NCBI GenBank assembly: GCA_938050045.1
Contig: CALLJS010000001.1
Span: 1-64,000, forward strand
Source: an uncultured Sphingomonadaceae bacterium
GTDB lineage: Bacteria; Pseudomonadota; Alphaproteobacteria; Sphingomonadales; Sphingomonadaceae
Direction: 5' to 3'
Length of the DNA: 64,000 nucleotides
Shown: positions 9,299 to 18,893 of the stretch, one piece after another
How the letters are laid out: each line of letters starts with the position of its first letter
Position numbering within the stretch: the first letter of the stretch is position 1
Made by a program: the position numbers and the translations under genes
Notes under the pieces: generated by a model
What the model saw: the letters and a program-made list of their open reading frames with translations, nothing else
What the model was told of the DNA's origin: nothing
Database searches by the model: none

Positions 9299-9889
9299 TT
9301 ATCGGGATGGTATTAACCAAGGTTGCTGCTGCTGCAAATCCGCTTCATGATCCGTGATAGCATTATCGCGCTGCATTGTAAGGCCTATTTCATCAAGCCC
9401 GTTGAGCAGGCAATTTTTGCGGAATGAGTCCATCTCAAAGGGAAAGCGATCTTGAAATGCGGTTGTTACGACTTGGTTTTCCAAATCAATATGAATGGGG
9501 TCGGTTTGCGCAACCTCCATCAAGCGATCAACCGCCTCTTGCGGCAGCTCGATAGCGAGCATCCCATTTTTGAAAGCATTGCCCGAAAATATATCGGAAA
9601 AACTGGGGGCGATAACGGCCGCTATTCCCATGTCGGCCATGGCCCAAGCGGCATGTTCGCGGCTAGATCCGCACCCGAAATTATCGCCCGCAATTAATAT
9701 GGGGCTGCCCGCATATTCTGGATTATCGAACATATTATCCGCTTCGGCGCGCAATGTTTCAAATGCGCCTTCACCAAGCCCGGTACGGCTGATGGTTTTG
9801 AGCCATTTAGCCGGGATGATAATGTCGGTATCAATATTTTCGCGGCCGAAGGGATAAGCGCGGCCAGACACGCATTTGATTGCTTTCAT
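9299..9889 (-). CDS. leuD: 3-isopropylmalate dehydratase small subunit
   Basis: With LeuC it isomerises 2-isopropylmalate to 3-isopropylmalate in leucine synthesis. The swivelling-domain signatures are present: [17 protein letters not shown] near the N-terminus and [16 protein letters not shown] mid-protein. The start at [16 protein letters not shown] is set by family alignment. At 196 residues the length is normal. It is on the same strand as leuC but the two are separated by a peptidase gene and a small membrane peptide gene. Confidence 0.97.
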   Translation of the reverse strand: MKAIKCVSGRAYPFGRENIDTDIIIPAKWLKTISRTGLGEGAFETLRAEADNMFDNPEYAGSPILIAGDNFGCGSSREHAAWAMADMGIAAVIAPSFSDIFSGNAFKNGMLAIELPQEAVDRLMEVAQTDPIHIDLENQVVTTAFQDRFPFEMDSFRKNCLLNGLDEIGLTMQRDNAITDHEADLQQQQPWLIPSR

Positions 9890-9899
9890 ATGCCCATCC

Positions 9900-10058
9900 T
9901 TAATCGGTTTCGGGGGCGTCTTCACGAGGTTTTGGAGCCAATTTATTTTTCTTGCGCTTGCTCGCATAGAGAAGCGCGGCGGCTATGGCAGCCGACCCAA
10001 TGGCTGCTGCACCGACTTTGGTGCTGGTTTTCCATTTTTTGTTTTTTTTATCAGTCAT
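9900..10058 (-). CDS. Small basic single-pass membrane protein upstream of leuD
   Basis: A 52-residue frame beginning [15 protein letters not shown], followed by one hydrophobic alanine-rich helix (about residues 15-30) and a Lys/Arg-rich tail. It ends 10 nt before leuD, so it is probably translated with it. I recall similar short peptides between leuC and leuD in sphingomonads, sometimes mislabelled as isopropylmalate isomerase, but it has no enzyme domain. The function is unknown. A longer frame from 10115 is possible but the added residues look unconserved. Confidence 0.6.
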   Translation of the reverse strand: MTDKKNKKWKTSTKVGAAAIGSAAIAAALLYASKRKKNKLAPKPREDAPETD

Positions 10059-10182
10059 GCTCAATCTTCTTATGCGCTGTGGAGGGGCTTTAATGTAAAG
10101 CGGCCCTTGCACCAAAATGCAACAAATTTATGACGATGGTTATGCCAATAATTTATTCCAGTTGATGGACATTATATGTTTA

Positions 10183-11868
10183 CTATGTGTTGTGGTTATC
10201 TTCTTTGGGTATGATTTTATAAAATAGTCGCGGCGGGCGCATTGTTTTGCCATGCGGCCAATAAGCAATATTATATGTTTTTCCATCAGCCTTTAGGACG
10301 CGAAACACAGCCTTATGCAATACATCGCCTCTGTCACCCGAAATGCGTGTTTTGAGAATATCGCCAGCTTCTATTCCAGCTATTTGTGCAGGGCCTCCTG
10401 CCTTAACCGAAGCCACTTTTGCATATCCATCGTCATATTCAAAATCTAATTCCATACCAAGTTCATAGTCGGGCAGGGCTTCTTTTGCTAATATGAAATC
10501 TGAACCTTGAATGGTAATTTTGGAAGGGAATTTTTGTTTATCAAAAAAGGGTGATTTTGGACGATTGGCTGCAAATAATATATTCTCGAAACCTGCCTCA
10601 TCAAATGGTTTTTCTGATTGTGCATTGAGCGCTGATTTAATTTTCTTCATGTCATCATAGATACCAATGGCTCTCCCTATTTTATCTCTTTGAGCATAAT
10701 GACGCTGTAAAGATATTAAAAAACCATGGTGATAGGGATTATCTTCGATAGTATGCATTGCTGCAAATTCTAGGGCTTCATTTGCTCCGATTTGAAAATA
10801 TTTTGCGCCTTGTGGATGCGTGTCTGCAAGATATTGAAAAGTAGCAAATTCAGTAACCCCTTCTGATAACCATCGCGGCATATCATGACGATATGGGAAA
10901 AAGCTATTCTCAACTATATCTATTGGTATCCATGTATGCATTAGCTCATGCAAGGCTGCATAATCCAATTCCCATTGATTATAGGTATAGTCATAATTTG
11001 CGGATAGAAATACTGTTTGCTGGCCATTTCCTGCCGCACCGAAAATTATGTTAGAAAAATCATTCTCCAATTGAATGATAATCAGGCTATTGTTGGCATG
11101 GCTCTTGGGTTTCCAAAATTTATCAGAGAAATAGGGATGGGCTTCTTCTATAAGGTGATGAATTTTTGGCGCATGCCGCGCAAAGCCTTGATTTGAAAAA
11201 GTGCGAGAATGGCGGGCGCCATCGTTACTGTTTGTTTGATGTCTTAGCTTGCCACCTATAAAAAATTGTCCGCCATCAATGCCATTGGGTAAAAAAGACT
11301 TAATTTCGCCTTTGATACGGGTGCTATGGCCCATGTCCCATCCATCGGGCAATTGCCATATGATTTCAGTAGCCTGATCATCAAAGTTTAATCGCTCATC
11401 CTTATGATTAAAATATCGAACAGCGGTAAATAAAGCTCTTGCTTTTGCCAGAAAAAAGTCATCCCCTACCACCAATGAATCAGCTTGGGGGCATATATCT
11501 AAAATATCCGTTGTAAGGTTTTTATCGCTATATTTGAGCTTGATATCATAGCTAATTATTAAATGCTTAGCTCCAGTTGATGGAACAATATCGGTAAATC
11601 TTGGCTCTCTGTCTGTACCTATTCCGCCCGATATAATTTTAATGGGGCTATACTCGCCAACGGCGCAATCAGAGGCCGCAAAATCACGTATTTTAACAGT
11701 AGATAGTCCAGCCCATTGTATTTTGGCGGTGACATTCAAAACCCTCTCTGCCGAATATTCAATATTGTAGGTTGTGAGAATTTCAGTTTTGCTGTCTGGC
11801 TCATTAGACGCTGAAATTGTGGATATTGATACAGTGAATGTAAGTAATAATAATATCTTGTAGATCAT
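10183..11868 (-). CDS. Secreted M61-like metallopeptidase with C-terminal PDZ domain
   Basis: A 561-residue protein with a signal peptide (residues 1-20). The gluzincin motif HELMH is at residues 307-311, followed about 25 residues later by WLSEGVTE, which supplies the third zinc ligand. The C-terminal region VKAGGPAQIAGIEAGDIL is a PDZ domain. This layout matches glycyl aminopeptidase-like M61 enzymes, likely periplasmic or outer-membrane associated. The codons are more AT-rich than in the leu genes on both sides. It interrupts leuC and leuD and has its own leader. The substrate is unknown. Confidence 0.82.
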   Translation of the reverse strand: MIYKILLLLTFTVSISTISASNEPDSKTEILTTYNIEYSAERVLNVTAKIQWAGLSTVKIRDFAASDCAVGEYSPIKIISGGIGTDREPRFTDIVPSTGAKHLIISYDIKLKYSDKNLTTDILDICPQADSLVVGDDFFLAKARALFTAVRYFNHKDERLNFDDQATEIIWQLPDGWDMGHSTRIKGEIKSFLPNGIDGGQFFIGGKLRHQTNSNDGARHSRTFSNQGFARHAPKIHHLIEEAHPYFSDKFWKPKSHANNSLIIIQLENDFSNIIFGAAGNGQQTVFLSANYDYTYNQWELDYAALHELMHTWIPIDIVENSFFPYRHDMPRWLSEGVTEFATFQYLADTHPQGAKYFQIGANEALEFAAMHTIEDNPYHHGFLISLQRHYAQRDKIGRAIGIYDDMKKIKSALNAQSEKPFDEAGFENILFAANRPKSPFFDKQKFPSKITIQGSDFILAKEALPDYELGMELDFEYDDGYAKVASVKAGGPAQIAGIEAGDILKTRISGDRGDVLHKAVFRVLKADGKTYNIAYWPHGKTMRPPRLFYKIIPKEDNHNT

Positions 11869-11929
11869 AAATACACCCAGAATGATTACCCTAGATAATA
11901 TATATTATTACTCTATGGGCAATGATTTA

Positions 11930-13345
11930 TTAAAAATCTCGAATATCGGTTAATTTCCCTGTCACAGCGGCAGCGGCGGCCATAGCAGGAGAGACCAGAT
12001 GCGTGCGCGATCCAGGGCCTTGGCGACCGACAAAATTGCGATTGCTTGTCGAAGCACAGCGCTCACCTGTCGGTACTTTGTCGGGATTCATGCCCAAACA
12101 TGCGCTACACCCTGGTTCGCGCCATTCAAAGCCTGCTTGGGTGAATATTTCATCCAATCCTTCGGCCTCGGCCTGCTCTTTTACAAGGCCCGATCCAGGA
12201 ACGACAATCGCCCATTTGACGCCATTAGCTTTTTTGCGGCCGCGCAAAATTGATGCAGCCGCGCGCAAATCTTCGATGCGGCTGTTGGTGCAACTGCCGA
12301 TAAAGATATTCTCAATCTCTACATCTTGCATTTTTGTACCAGCGGCAAGCCCCATATAATCGAGCGACTTTTGCGCAGCTGCTTGTTTGGATGGGTCGGC
12401 AAAGCTCATCGGGTCTGGAACATGACCCGTAATCGGCACAACATCCTCTGGGCTTGTCCCCCAAGTAACCGATGGCGCAACAACGGCGGCGTTGATCGTC
12501 ACGCTTTTGTCGAATTGTGCGCCGTCATCGGTGTGCAAAGTTTTCCAATATCGAACCGCCGTTTCCCATTGTTCGCCTTTGGGGGCCATAGGGCGGTCTT
12601 TCAAATAGGCAAAACTCTTGTCATCGGGGGCGATTAATCCAGCGCGCGCGCCGCCCTCGATGGACATGTTAGCCACGGTTAAGCGGCCCTCAATGCTCAT
12701 CTCTTCAAACACTTTACCACGATATTCGATCACATGGCCCGTGCCGCCCGCCGTGCCGATTACGCCGATGATGTGCAAGATTAAATCTTTGGGAGATACG
12801 CCCGCATTCAATGCGCCATCGACGCGCACTTCCATCGATTTGCTCTGCGATAGCATCAACGTTTGCGTGGCCATGACATGTTCAACCTCGCTCGTGCCAA
12901 TACCAAATGCGAGCGCGCCCAATGCGCCATGCGCTGCGCTGTGGCTGTCGCCGCAGACTAATGTTGTGCCTGGCAGAGTAAAGCCTTGCTCTGGCCCGAT
13001 GACATGGACAATGCCTTGGTTGCGGTCGGTTGCGCCAATATAGGGCACGCCAAATTCAGCGGTATTTTTTTCCAATGCCGCCAATTGCGCGGCGCTTTGC
13101 GGATCGGCAATAGGGAGGATAGTACCGCTGGGGTCGATGCGCGCTGTGGTCGGCAAATTATGGTCGGGGACGGCCAGCGTCAGCTCTGGTCGGCGTAATT
13201 TTCGCCTTGCGTTGCGCAATCCTTCAAAAGCCTGCGGGCTAGTGACTTCATGCACCAAATGCCGATCGATATAGATGAGCGCGGTATCGCCATTGCTCTC
13301 AATAACATGCGCATCCCATATTTTTTGATATAATGTCTTTGGCAT
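11930..13345 (-). CDS. leuC: 3-isopropylmalate dehydratase large subunit
   Basis: Aconitase-fold [4Fe-4S] subunit of isopropylmalate isomerase. The cluster cysteines are visible in [17 protein letters not shown] and [13 protein letters not shown]. The N-terminus begins [15 protein letters not shown] and the substrate region contains [21 protein letters not shown]. The length of 471 residues is usual. The partner leuD lies 2 kb downstream beyond a peptidase gene. No leader peptide or attenuator is evident in the roughly 100 nt between it and the divergent crtW. Confidence 0.97.
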   Translation of the reverse strand: MPKTLYQKIWDAHVIESNGDTALIYIDRHLVHEVTSPQAFEGLRNARRKLRRPELTLAVPDHNLPTTARIDPSGTILPIADPQSAAQLAALEKNTAEFGVPYIGATDRNQGIVHVIGPEQGFTLPGTTLVCGDSHSAAHGALGALAFGIGTSEVEHVMATQTLMLSQSKSMEVRVDGALNAGVSPKDLILHIIGVIGTAGGTGHVIEYRGKVFEEMSIEGRLTVANMSIEGGARAGLIAPDDKSFAYLKDRPMAPKGEQWETAVRYWKTLHTDDGAQFDKSVTINAAVVAPSVTWGTSPEDVVPITGHVPDPMSFADPSKQAAAQKSLDYMGLAAGTKMQDVEIENIFIGSCTNSRIEDLRAAASILRGRKKANGVKWAIVVPGSGLVKEQAEAEGLDEIFTQAGFEWREPGCSACLGMNPDKVPTGERCASTSNRNFVGRQGPGSRTHLVSPAMAAAAAVTGKLTDIRDF

Positions 13346-13451
13346 ATTTGGTATTTCCTTATCAAATAGGCTTTAATCTTATCATAATAATATGCAAGTT
13401 CTCCTGTTTCTTTTGTTAGCAATCATTCGGTTTTTTCGCTATTAAGCGTTC

Positions 13452-14201
13452 ATGCTTATTCGGTCATCTCCTGTTTCCAAAATAAAATGGCAAAAAAGCA
13501 TCGGCCTGTCGCTGCTGGCGGCGTTATGGGCATCTTGGATTATGCTGCATCTCTACGCGCTATTTTTCTTTGAAATCAGCCTATCAAAGCTTTTGTTCAT
13601 TCCGATTATCATGGCGTTTTCATGCTGGCTCTCGGTGGGTTTATTTATCGCCGCGCATGATGCGATGCATGGGTCATTATTGCCTGGCTATCCCAAGCTT
13701 AATGATGCGATTGGCGCAGTAATTCTGATGCTCTATGCTGGCTTTGGCTGGCGCAAAATGCGCGCTGCTCATTGGGATCATCATAAATATAGCGGCAGCG
13801 ATAAAGACCCCGATTTTAATGCGGCAAATCCGCGCGGTTTTTGGCCTTGGTATGCAAAATTTTTCAGCACTTATTTTGGGTTCTGGTCAGTGCTTTATGT
13901 GCTGGCGATGGTGGTCATCTATATGCTGGTATTTGATGCACCCTATGTCAATATTGTGCTATTTTATGGTATTCCCGCGATAGCATCTTCGGTGCAATTA
14001 TTCGCCTTTGGTACTTATCTACCGCATCATCATAGCATAGAGAGTGGCGATGCTTTCATCGATCATCATAATGCGCGCAGCAATGATTATGGCTATTGTG
14101 CATCATTGCTAAGTTGTTTTCATTTTGGCTATCATCATGAACATCATATGCGCCCAAATGTTCCCTGGTGGGCATTGCCGCGTTACAGACGGCCGCGATA
14201 A
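13452..14201 (+). CDS. crtW: Beta-carotene ketolase
   Basis: Membrane di-iron oxygenase that adds 4-keto groups to beta-ionone rings, giving canthaxanthin or astaxanthin. The histidine clusters of the family are present: HDAMHG, HWDHH and HHEHH, with FAFGTYLPHH between them. Length is 249 residues with four or so membrane helices. Its stop overlaps the crtZ start by one base (TAATG), so the two are translationally coupled. The rest of the carotenoid pathway is not in the window. Confidence 0.93.
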   Translation: MLIRSSPVSKIKWQKSIGLSLLAALWASWIMLHLYALFFFEISLSKLLFIPIIMAFSCWLSVGLFIAAHDAMHGSLLPGYPKLNDAIGAVILMLYAGFGWRKMRAAHWDHHKYSGSDKDPDFNAANPRGFWPWYAKFFSTYFGFWSVLYVLAMVVIYMLVFDAPYVNIVLFYGIPAIASSVQLFAFGTYLPHHHSIESGDAFIDHHNARSNDYGYCASLLSCFHFGYHHEHHMRPNVPWWALPRYRRPR

Positions 14202-14716
14202 TGAGCATTTGGATCATCATAGCCATTGTGTTGGGCAGCGCAATCGCTATGGAATGCGTGGCATGGGCGGCGCATAAATATATCATGCACGGATTTGGTT
14301 GGGCTTGGCACCGCACCCATCATGAAACGCAGGACAAATTGTTAGAAAAAAATGATCTCTATGGATTGTTCGGCGCAGCGTTGGGCATTGCTTTGTTTAT
14401 CATTGGCAGTAATGTGTCTGCTCTTGAACCGCTCTGGTGGGCAGGGCTGGGTGTGACACTTTACGGGGGCATCTATATCATCGTTCATGATGGTTTGGTG
14501 CATGGCCGATTATTTCGCTATGTCCCCCAACGCGGATATTTGAAACGCCTTGTCCAAGCGCATAAATTACACCATGCGACCATCGGTAAGGAAGGCGGGG
14601 TAAGCTTTGGCTTTGTTTGGGCGCGCGATCCTGCGAAACTGAAAGCCGAATTAAAGGCGCAGCGCGAGGCGGGTATCGCCATTGTTCGGGATAGCGTTGG
14701 TTTAATAATTAATTGA
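14201..14716 (+). CDS. crtZ: Beta-carotene 3-hydroxylase
   Basis: Non-haem di-iron hydroxylase of the fatty acid hydroxylase superfamily, acting at C3 of the ionone ring. The four histidine motifs HKYIMHG, HRTHH, HDGLVH and HKLHH are intact. The start MSIWIIIAIVLG overlaps the crtW stop by one base. Length is 171 residues. Together with CrtW it should allow synthesis of astaxanthin-type xanthophylls from beta-carotene made elsewhere in the genome. Confidence 0.94.
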   Translation: MSIWIIIAIVLGSAIAMECVAWAAHKYIMHGFGWAWHRTHHETQDKLLEKNDLYGLFGAALGIALFIIGSNVSALEPLWWAGLGVTLYGGIYIIVHDGLVHGRLFRYVPQRGYLKRLVQAHKLHHATIGKEGGVSFGFVWARDPAKLKAELKAQREAGIAIVRDSVGLIIN

Positions 14717-14760
14717 CTCTAAAGTAAAAATATACTCTTCTCTTTAAGAGGAGAAGTAAA

Positions 14761-16110
14761 ATGGATATTATAGATAATATAAGTAACCCCCAAAGGTCAA
14801 GATTGTTTCCTGTATTGGCCGATACATCAAAAGAGGGGCGTACATTATCAATATTTTTAACTACACTTGCCTCTGTAAGAAATTTTTCTCACAATATACT
14901 TGGTGCAGTTGGCCAAAGAATAGGAGTAAATGCTAAAATAAAAACTTATACAGAAGTCACATTCAAAAGTGGAGTTAATCCAACCTTAGGCCGCCCAGAT
15001 GGTCTGATTGTTCTAAAGGTGGGTAAAAGAGAATGGACTGCGCTTATTGAAGCAAAGGTCGGCAAGGAACAGGTTGAAACTGAACAATTAGAGCGATATC
15101 TAGACATTGCTAAACAAGAGAAAATTGACGCAGTAATTACAATTACAAACCAATTCTCTACTGTACCTGACCATCATCCAGTTAAAATAAATTATAAGAA
15201 ATATAGCAAGATTGGTTTGTATCATTTTTCGTGGATGCATATCATGACGGTAGCTAATTTATTGACAGTAAATAAAGATGTGGATGACGATGACCAAGCA
15301 TTTATCTTAAAAGAATTTTTGCGTTTTATTAGTCATCCAAGTGCTGGTGTAGTTGGCTTCACCCAGATGCCTCCTCGTTGGACGGAGGCAGTTAAATTAC
15401 TTCAAGCTGGTGGAAGATTAGCAACTGGCGACATGGTCAATGAGATAGTATATGCTTGGCAGCAGGAAACAAAAGACCTCTGTCTGATATTAAGTCGACA
15501 ATTGGGTACATTTGTCTCAGAAAAGTTATCCAGATCAGCTCTATCAGACATTAAGAAACGTTATGAAGTAGATTGTAAATCACTAATTGATAATCAAAAA
15601 CTAGAAGTGTCGTTCAATATCCCAGATGCTGCATCGCCATTGAAGGTTGATGTTGATTTTCGGAGCCGGACGATATTAAATTCGATGTACTTAAGAGCAC
15701 CAGATGACAAAGTATCTAACAAGGCTCGGTTAAATTGGCTGCTTCGTCAAATACCAGATAATATGCTTGATGAAGTTCATATTAGAATAAATTGGCCTGG
15801 CACTTCTCCTATTAACCAATTCTTGGCCTCTACAATCCAAGACAACCCAGATTGTGTTCAGGAAGGTAAAGGCAAGATGGTATTACTTGGTTATGATATT
15901 ATCATACCAAATGATTTAGGCGCACGTTTTGGGCAGCGCAAAACTATCATTCAAGAATTGGAACAACGCGTACCTCATTATTACGAATCAATTGGGCAAC
16001 ACCTGAGAGCTTGGCAATCCCCTGCACCAAAATTATCACAGGATAAAGTTAAACCAGAAACTGTTACTCCATCAGAGATAGCGGCCTCATTAGAACCCGA
16101 TGGGGATTAG
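14761..16110 (+). CDS. PD-(D/E)XK nuclease-like protein of unknown function
   Basis: A 449-residue soluble protein. Residues about 78-98 read RPDGLIVLKVGKREWTALIE followed by AKVG, giving the D...E-x-K core of the PD-(D/E)XK nuclease fold; E102-type helix residues QLERYLDIAK follow. The remaining 300 residues are unassigned. A good ribosome site GAGGAGAAG precedes the start, embedded in a short inverted repeat (CTTCTC/GAGAAG). Base composition is more AT-rich than the neighbouring crt genes, suggesting acquisition. No methylase or helicase partner is adjacent. I recall similar proteins as widespread hypotheticals; a defence or repair role is inference. Confidence 0.6.
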   Translation: MDIIDNISNPQRSRLFPVLADTSKEGRTLSIFLTTLASVRNFSHNILGAVGQRIGVNAKIKTYTEVTFKSGVNPTLGRPDGLIVLKVGKREWTALIEAKVGKEQVETEQLERYLDIAKQEKIDAVITITNQFSTVPDHHPVKINYKKYSKIGLYHFSWMHIMTVANLLTVNKDVDDDDQAFILKEFLRFISHPSAGVVGFTQMPPRWTEAVKLLQAGGRLATGDMVNEIVYAWQQETKDLCLILSRQLGTFVSEKLSRSALSDIKKRYEVDCKSLIDNQKLEVSFNIPDAASPLKVDVDFRSRTILNSMYLRAPDDKVSNKARLNWLLRQIPDNMLDEVHIRINWPGTSPINQFLASTIQDNPDCVQEGKGKMVLLGYDIIIPNDLGARFGQRKTIIQELEQRVPHYYESIGQHLRAWQSPAPKLSQDKVKPETVTPSEIAASLEPDGD

Positions 16111-16130
16111 TCCTAATTCAGACCTAACCC

Positions 16131-16667
16131 TCAAGGTTCATAAGATATATAATCTTGGCGGTTGACCAATTTGCCCCAGACGCGGTCATAGGGATGCACC
16201 ATCTGCGTATCGCCAGCGTCGCTTATCAGGGCGCGTTTTTCATTATGCCATGCGAAAATACCGCCGCTTAAATTATAAATATCGCCCGCGCCCATGGCTT
16301 GTAATTCCTCCTTTGCGCGATCTGCTAATTGCGAAGAACGCACCCCGACCGAGCAATAGAAAATCACATCTTTGCCCGATGCTATTGATCCAATCTGTTT
16401 CGCGACTTCGCTGGCTGATGCTTTGGGGTCGATGCGCAGCGCACCCTCAATATGGCTGACGGCATATTCGCTCTCTTGGCGCACATCGATGAGAACTATA
16501 TCTTTATTATTGGCTTGCCATTGGTTGACGTGAGCGGCGGTTATAGGGCTAATATTGGGATAGGCGGCTTGCAATTCTGCATCAATAGTATCAAGTTTTT
16601 TGCTATCCGATGAGCAACCCGAGCCAGCAAAAAATAATGCGGCAAAAATGGATAATATGCGCAACAT
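16131..16667 (-). CDS. Rhodanese-domain lipoprotein
   Basis: A 178-residue secreted protein. The N-terminus LFFAGSGCSS is a lipobox with Cys18. A single rhodanese domain follows, with IVLIDVRQESEYAVSHIEGA and the active-site loop YCSVGVRS (Cys105). It is therefore a periplasmic membrane-anchored sulfurtransferase-like protein; the acceptor is unknown. It converges on the PD-(D/E)XK gene with a gap of only 20 nt. Confidence 0.88.
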   Translation of the reverse strand: MLRILSIFAALFFAGSGCSSDSKKLDTIDAELQAAYPNISPITAAHVNQWQANNKDIVLIDVRQESEYAVSHIEGALRIDPKASASEVAKQIGSIASGKDVIFYCSVGVRSSQLADRAKEELQAMGAGDIYNLSGGIFAWHNEKRALISDAGDTQMVHPYDRVWGKLVNRQDYISYEP

Positions 16668-16707
16668 CTATAGAGTATAATATAGGCTATGCATTGGGCG
16701 CAACACT

Positions 16708-17589
16708 TTATTGGTTGTGCGTTTTGGCTTTTTGCGGGCGATTGCTCCATATCGTTAGCGCGATGCCTGTGAAAATTAAGCCGCTGCCCAGCAGGAATGT
16801 TTTGGTAATCGCTTCATCCAAAAATAATATGCCGCCAATCGCGGCGATAGCAGGAACGGATAGCTGCGCGGTGGCGGCAAGGCTGACCGATATTTTGGGG
16901 AGCACCGCATACCATAGCACATAACCCAATCCCGATGTTATGACACCCGATAGGATTGCGAGTATTGCACCATAAGCGGTGATGCTCGCTGGCATGATAA
17001 ATGGAATTAACAATAAGCAAAGCGGTACTGCGCCGATGAAATTTTGCGCTGTGGAGAGCGAGGCATCTGTTGCGGTGCGCCCCATCCAGCTATAGATGCC
17101 CCATGCTATGCCCGCGACTATCATCATCACATAGCCTAATGAGGCCGTTTCATTTCCATCAAAATTGAGCGCTGGTCGGAGGAAGATGTACAATCCCACA
17201 AATGCAAAGATGAGGCCAATAATTTGCAACCATGTTGGCATGATACCCTTTGATATGCCAATCGCTTGTAATGTGATTTGAACGCTAGCGAATAATAATA
17301 ATGCCCCTAATCCGGCGCCCAATGAAATATAGGCATAGGAAAACCCTGTGGCATATATGAATAATGCGGCTGCTGAGAGCATATTGGTGTTTTTGGGTAA
17401 AGCGGCCTTAACATCATGTTTGGCGGCCATCAACAGATAGAGGAACAGAGCCCCCGATATTATGCGAATGGCGGTAAAGCTGCTCCAATCTATCGCGCCA
17501 ACACCAGCAAGGGCAGCGCGGTTGAGCAAGCTGTTGCCCGCAAAGGCAATCAGCGCGACAATTAGTAATAAAAATATACGGATCGTCAT
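16708..17589 (-). CDS. EamA-family (DMT superfamily) transporter
   Basis: Inner-membrane protein of 293 residues with about ten hydrophobic helices arranged as two EamA repeats. The N-terminus is MTIRIFLLLIVALIAFAGNSLLNRAAL and the second repeat begins near SLGYVMMIVAGIAWGIYSWMG. Family members export metabolites, but the substrate cannot be told. Its ATG overlaps the stop of the upstream GST remnant (ATGA), so translation was probably coupled to that gene before it was truncated. Confidence 0.88.
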   Translation of the reverse strand: MTIRIFLLLIVALIAFAGNSLLNRAALAGVGAIDWSSFTAIRIISGALFLYLLMAAKHDVKAALPKNTNMLSAAALFIYATGFSYAYISLGAGLGALLLFASVQITLQAIGISKGIMPTWLQIIGLIFAFVGLYIFLRPALNFDGNETASLGYVMMIVAGIAWGIYSWMGRTATDASLSTAQNFIGAVPLCLLLIPFIMPASITAYGAILAILSGVITSGLGYVLWYAVLPKISVSLAATAQLSVPAIAAIGGILFLDEAITKTFLLGSGLIFTGIALTIWSNRPQKAKTHNQ

Positions 17590-17909
17590 GCCTGCACGCG
17601 ATAATCGTCGGTGATGTGTGCAATCGCCATACCCTCATCTGCATGCGATTGTTCGTGCGATGTTTCGGCTAAGGCTTGCCGTTCCCACGCGATCATAGCG
17701 CGATATTCTAACATAGGCTGCATCCATGATTTTGCTGGCTCTTCGGCATGCAAACCATAGCTGCGAAACCGATAAAGCAAAGGGGCGTAAAAAGCGTCGG
17801 CTGCGCTGAAACCTGCTCTTGCAAGCCATGGGCCGCCAAAGCGATTCGCGGTGATTAATTTATAGCCCATATAGCCTCGCAATTCTGAACGCAATATGGT
17901 CAAAAGCAT
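17586..17909 (-). pseudogene. Glutathione S-transferase remnant (C-terminal part only)
   Basis: The 107-residue frame contains NRFGGPWLARAGFSAADAFY followed by APLLYRFRSYGL, typical of the helical C-terminal domain of GSTs of about 220-230 residues. The thioredoxin-like N-terminal domain, roughly the first 130 residues, is missing. Only some 70 nt separate the open frame from the divergent SMP-30 gene, so there is no room for it. The fragment still overlaps the EamA start. It is either a decayed gene or the product of a deletion that brought the SMP-30 gene close. Confidence 0.75.
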
Positions 17910-17981
17910 ATTTTTGGCTTGCGTCTGAAGTCAGTTACTAGCATCTTCGCTCTATTGTGTGAAGCTAGAGGAACGAAATTT

Positions 17982-18893
17982 ATGGAAATGGTAGCAGATG
18001 GTTTGCGCTTTCCCGAGGGGCCTGTGGCGATGCCCGATGGCAGCATCATAGTAACCGAGATCGAAAGCGGGCACATCACCCGTATCGCTGCCGATGGTAG
18101 CAAAAGCACAGTGGCCGATACAGGCGGCGGGCCCAATGGTTTGGCGATTGGCCCTGATGGAAAATTATATTGCTGTAATAATGGCGGATTTCAATGGCAA
18201 GATGACAATGGTTATTTAATCCCGCATGGCATCGCCAAAGACTATAGCGGCGGCAGCATCCAGCGTATTGATATGGAAACAGGCGCGGTGGAAACTCTGT
18301 ATAAAAGCGGTGATTTTGGCTGTATATTGCGCGGCCCCAATGATATTATATTTGATGAATATGGCGGCTTTTGGTTCACCGATCATGGCAAAATAGATTA
18401 TGAAAAGCGCGTGCATGATGTCGTGGGTATATTCTATGCCAAGGCCGATGGCAGCCATTTAGAAGAAGTGATTTTCCCATCGAATAATCCCAATGGTATC
18501 GGATTATCCCCCGATGGAAAGACGCTTTATGCCGCCGAAACCTATACCTGTCGTTTGATGAAATTTAACATCACAGCAGCGGGCAAAGTAGCCGCAGATA
18601 TGGGGCCGGCTGGTCCGGGCATTGCGCTCTATCGGCCAGCGGGTTATAAATTTTTTGATAGCCTTGCCATGGAAGAATGCGGCAATATCTGCGTTGCAAC
18701 GATAGGCGCGTGCGGCATTAGCGTGATTTCACCTGAGGGCGAATTGGTCGAATTTGTGCCAACGTCCGATATTTTTACCACCAATATTTGCTTTGGCGGC
18801 GATGATAATATGGATGCTTATATTTGCCTATCGGGCAGCGGGCAATTGATGAAGATGCGCTGGAAACGCGCGGGGCTAAAGCTGAATTTTTGA
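17982..18893 (+). CDS. SMP-30/gluconolactonase family protein
   Basis: Six-bladed beta-propeller hydrolase of 303 residues. Family motifs include GLRFPEGPVAMPDGSIIVTE at the N-terminus, GPNGLAIGPDGKLYCCNNGG, GPNDIIFDEYGGFWFTDHG and NPNGIGLSPDGKTLYAAET, covering the calcium and active-site residues (Glu, Asn, Asp). It probably opens a sugar or other lactone. The start is set by the AGAGGA ribosome site about 10 nt upstream of MEMVADG. Its stop overlaps the HAD gene start (TGATG). Confidence 0.9.
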   Translation: MEMVADGLRFPEGPVAMPDGSIIVTEIESGHITRIAADGSKSTVADTGGGPNGLAIGPDGKLYCCNNGGFQWQDDNGYLIPHGIAKDYSGGSIQRIDMETGAVETLYKSGDFGCILRGPNDIIFDEYGGFWFTDHGKIDYEKRVHDVVGIFYAKADGSHLEEVIFPSNNPNGIGLSPDGKTLYAAETYTCRLMKFNITAAGKVAADMGPAGPGIALYRPAGYKFFDSLAMEECGNICVATIGACGISVISPEGELVEFVPTSDIFTTNICFGGDDNMDAYICLSGSGQLMKMRWKRAGLKLNF

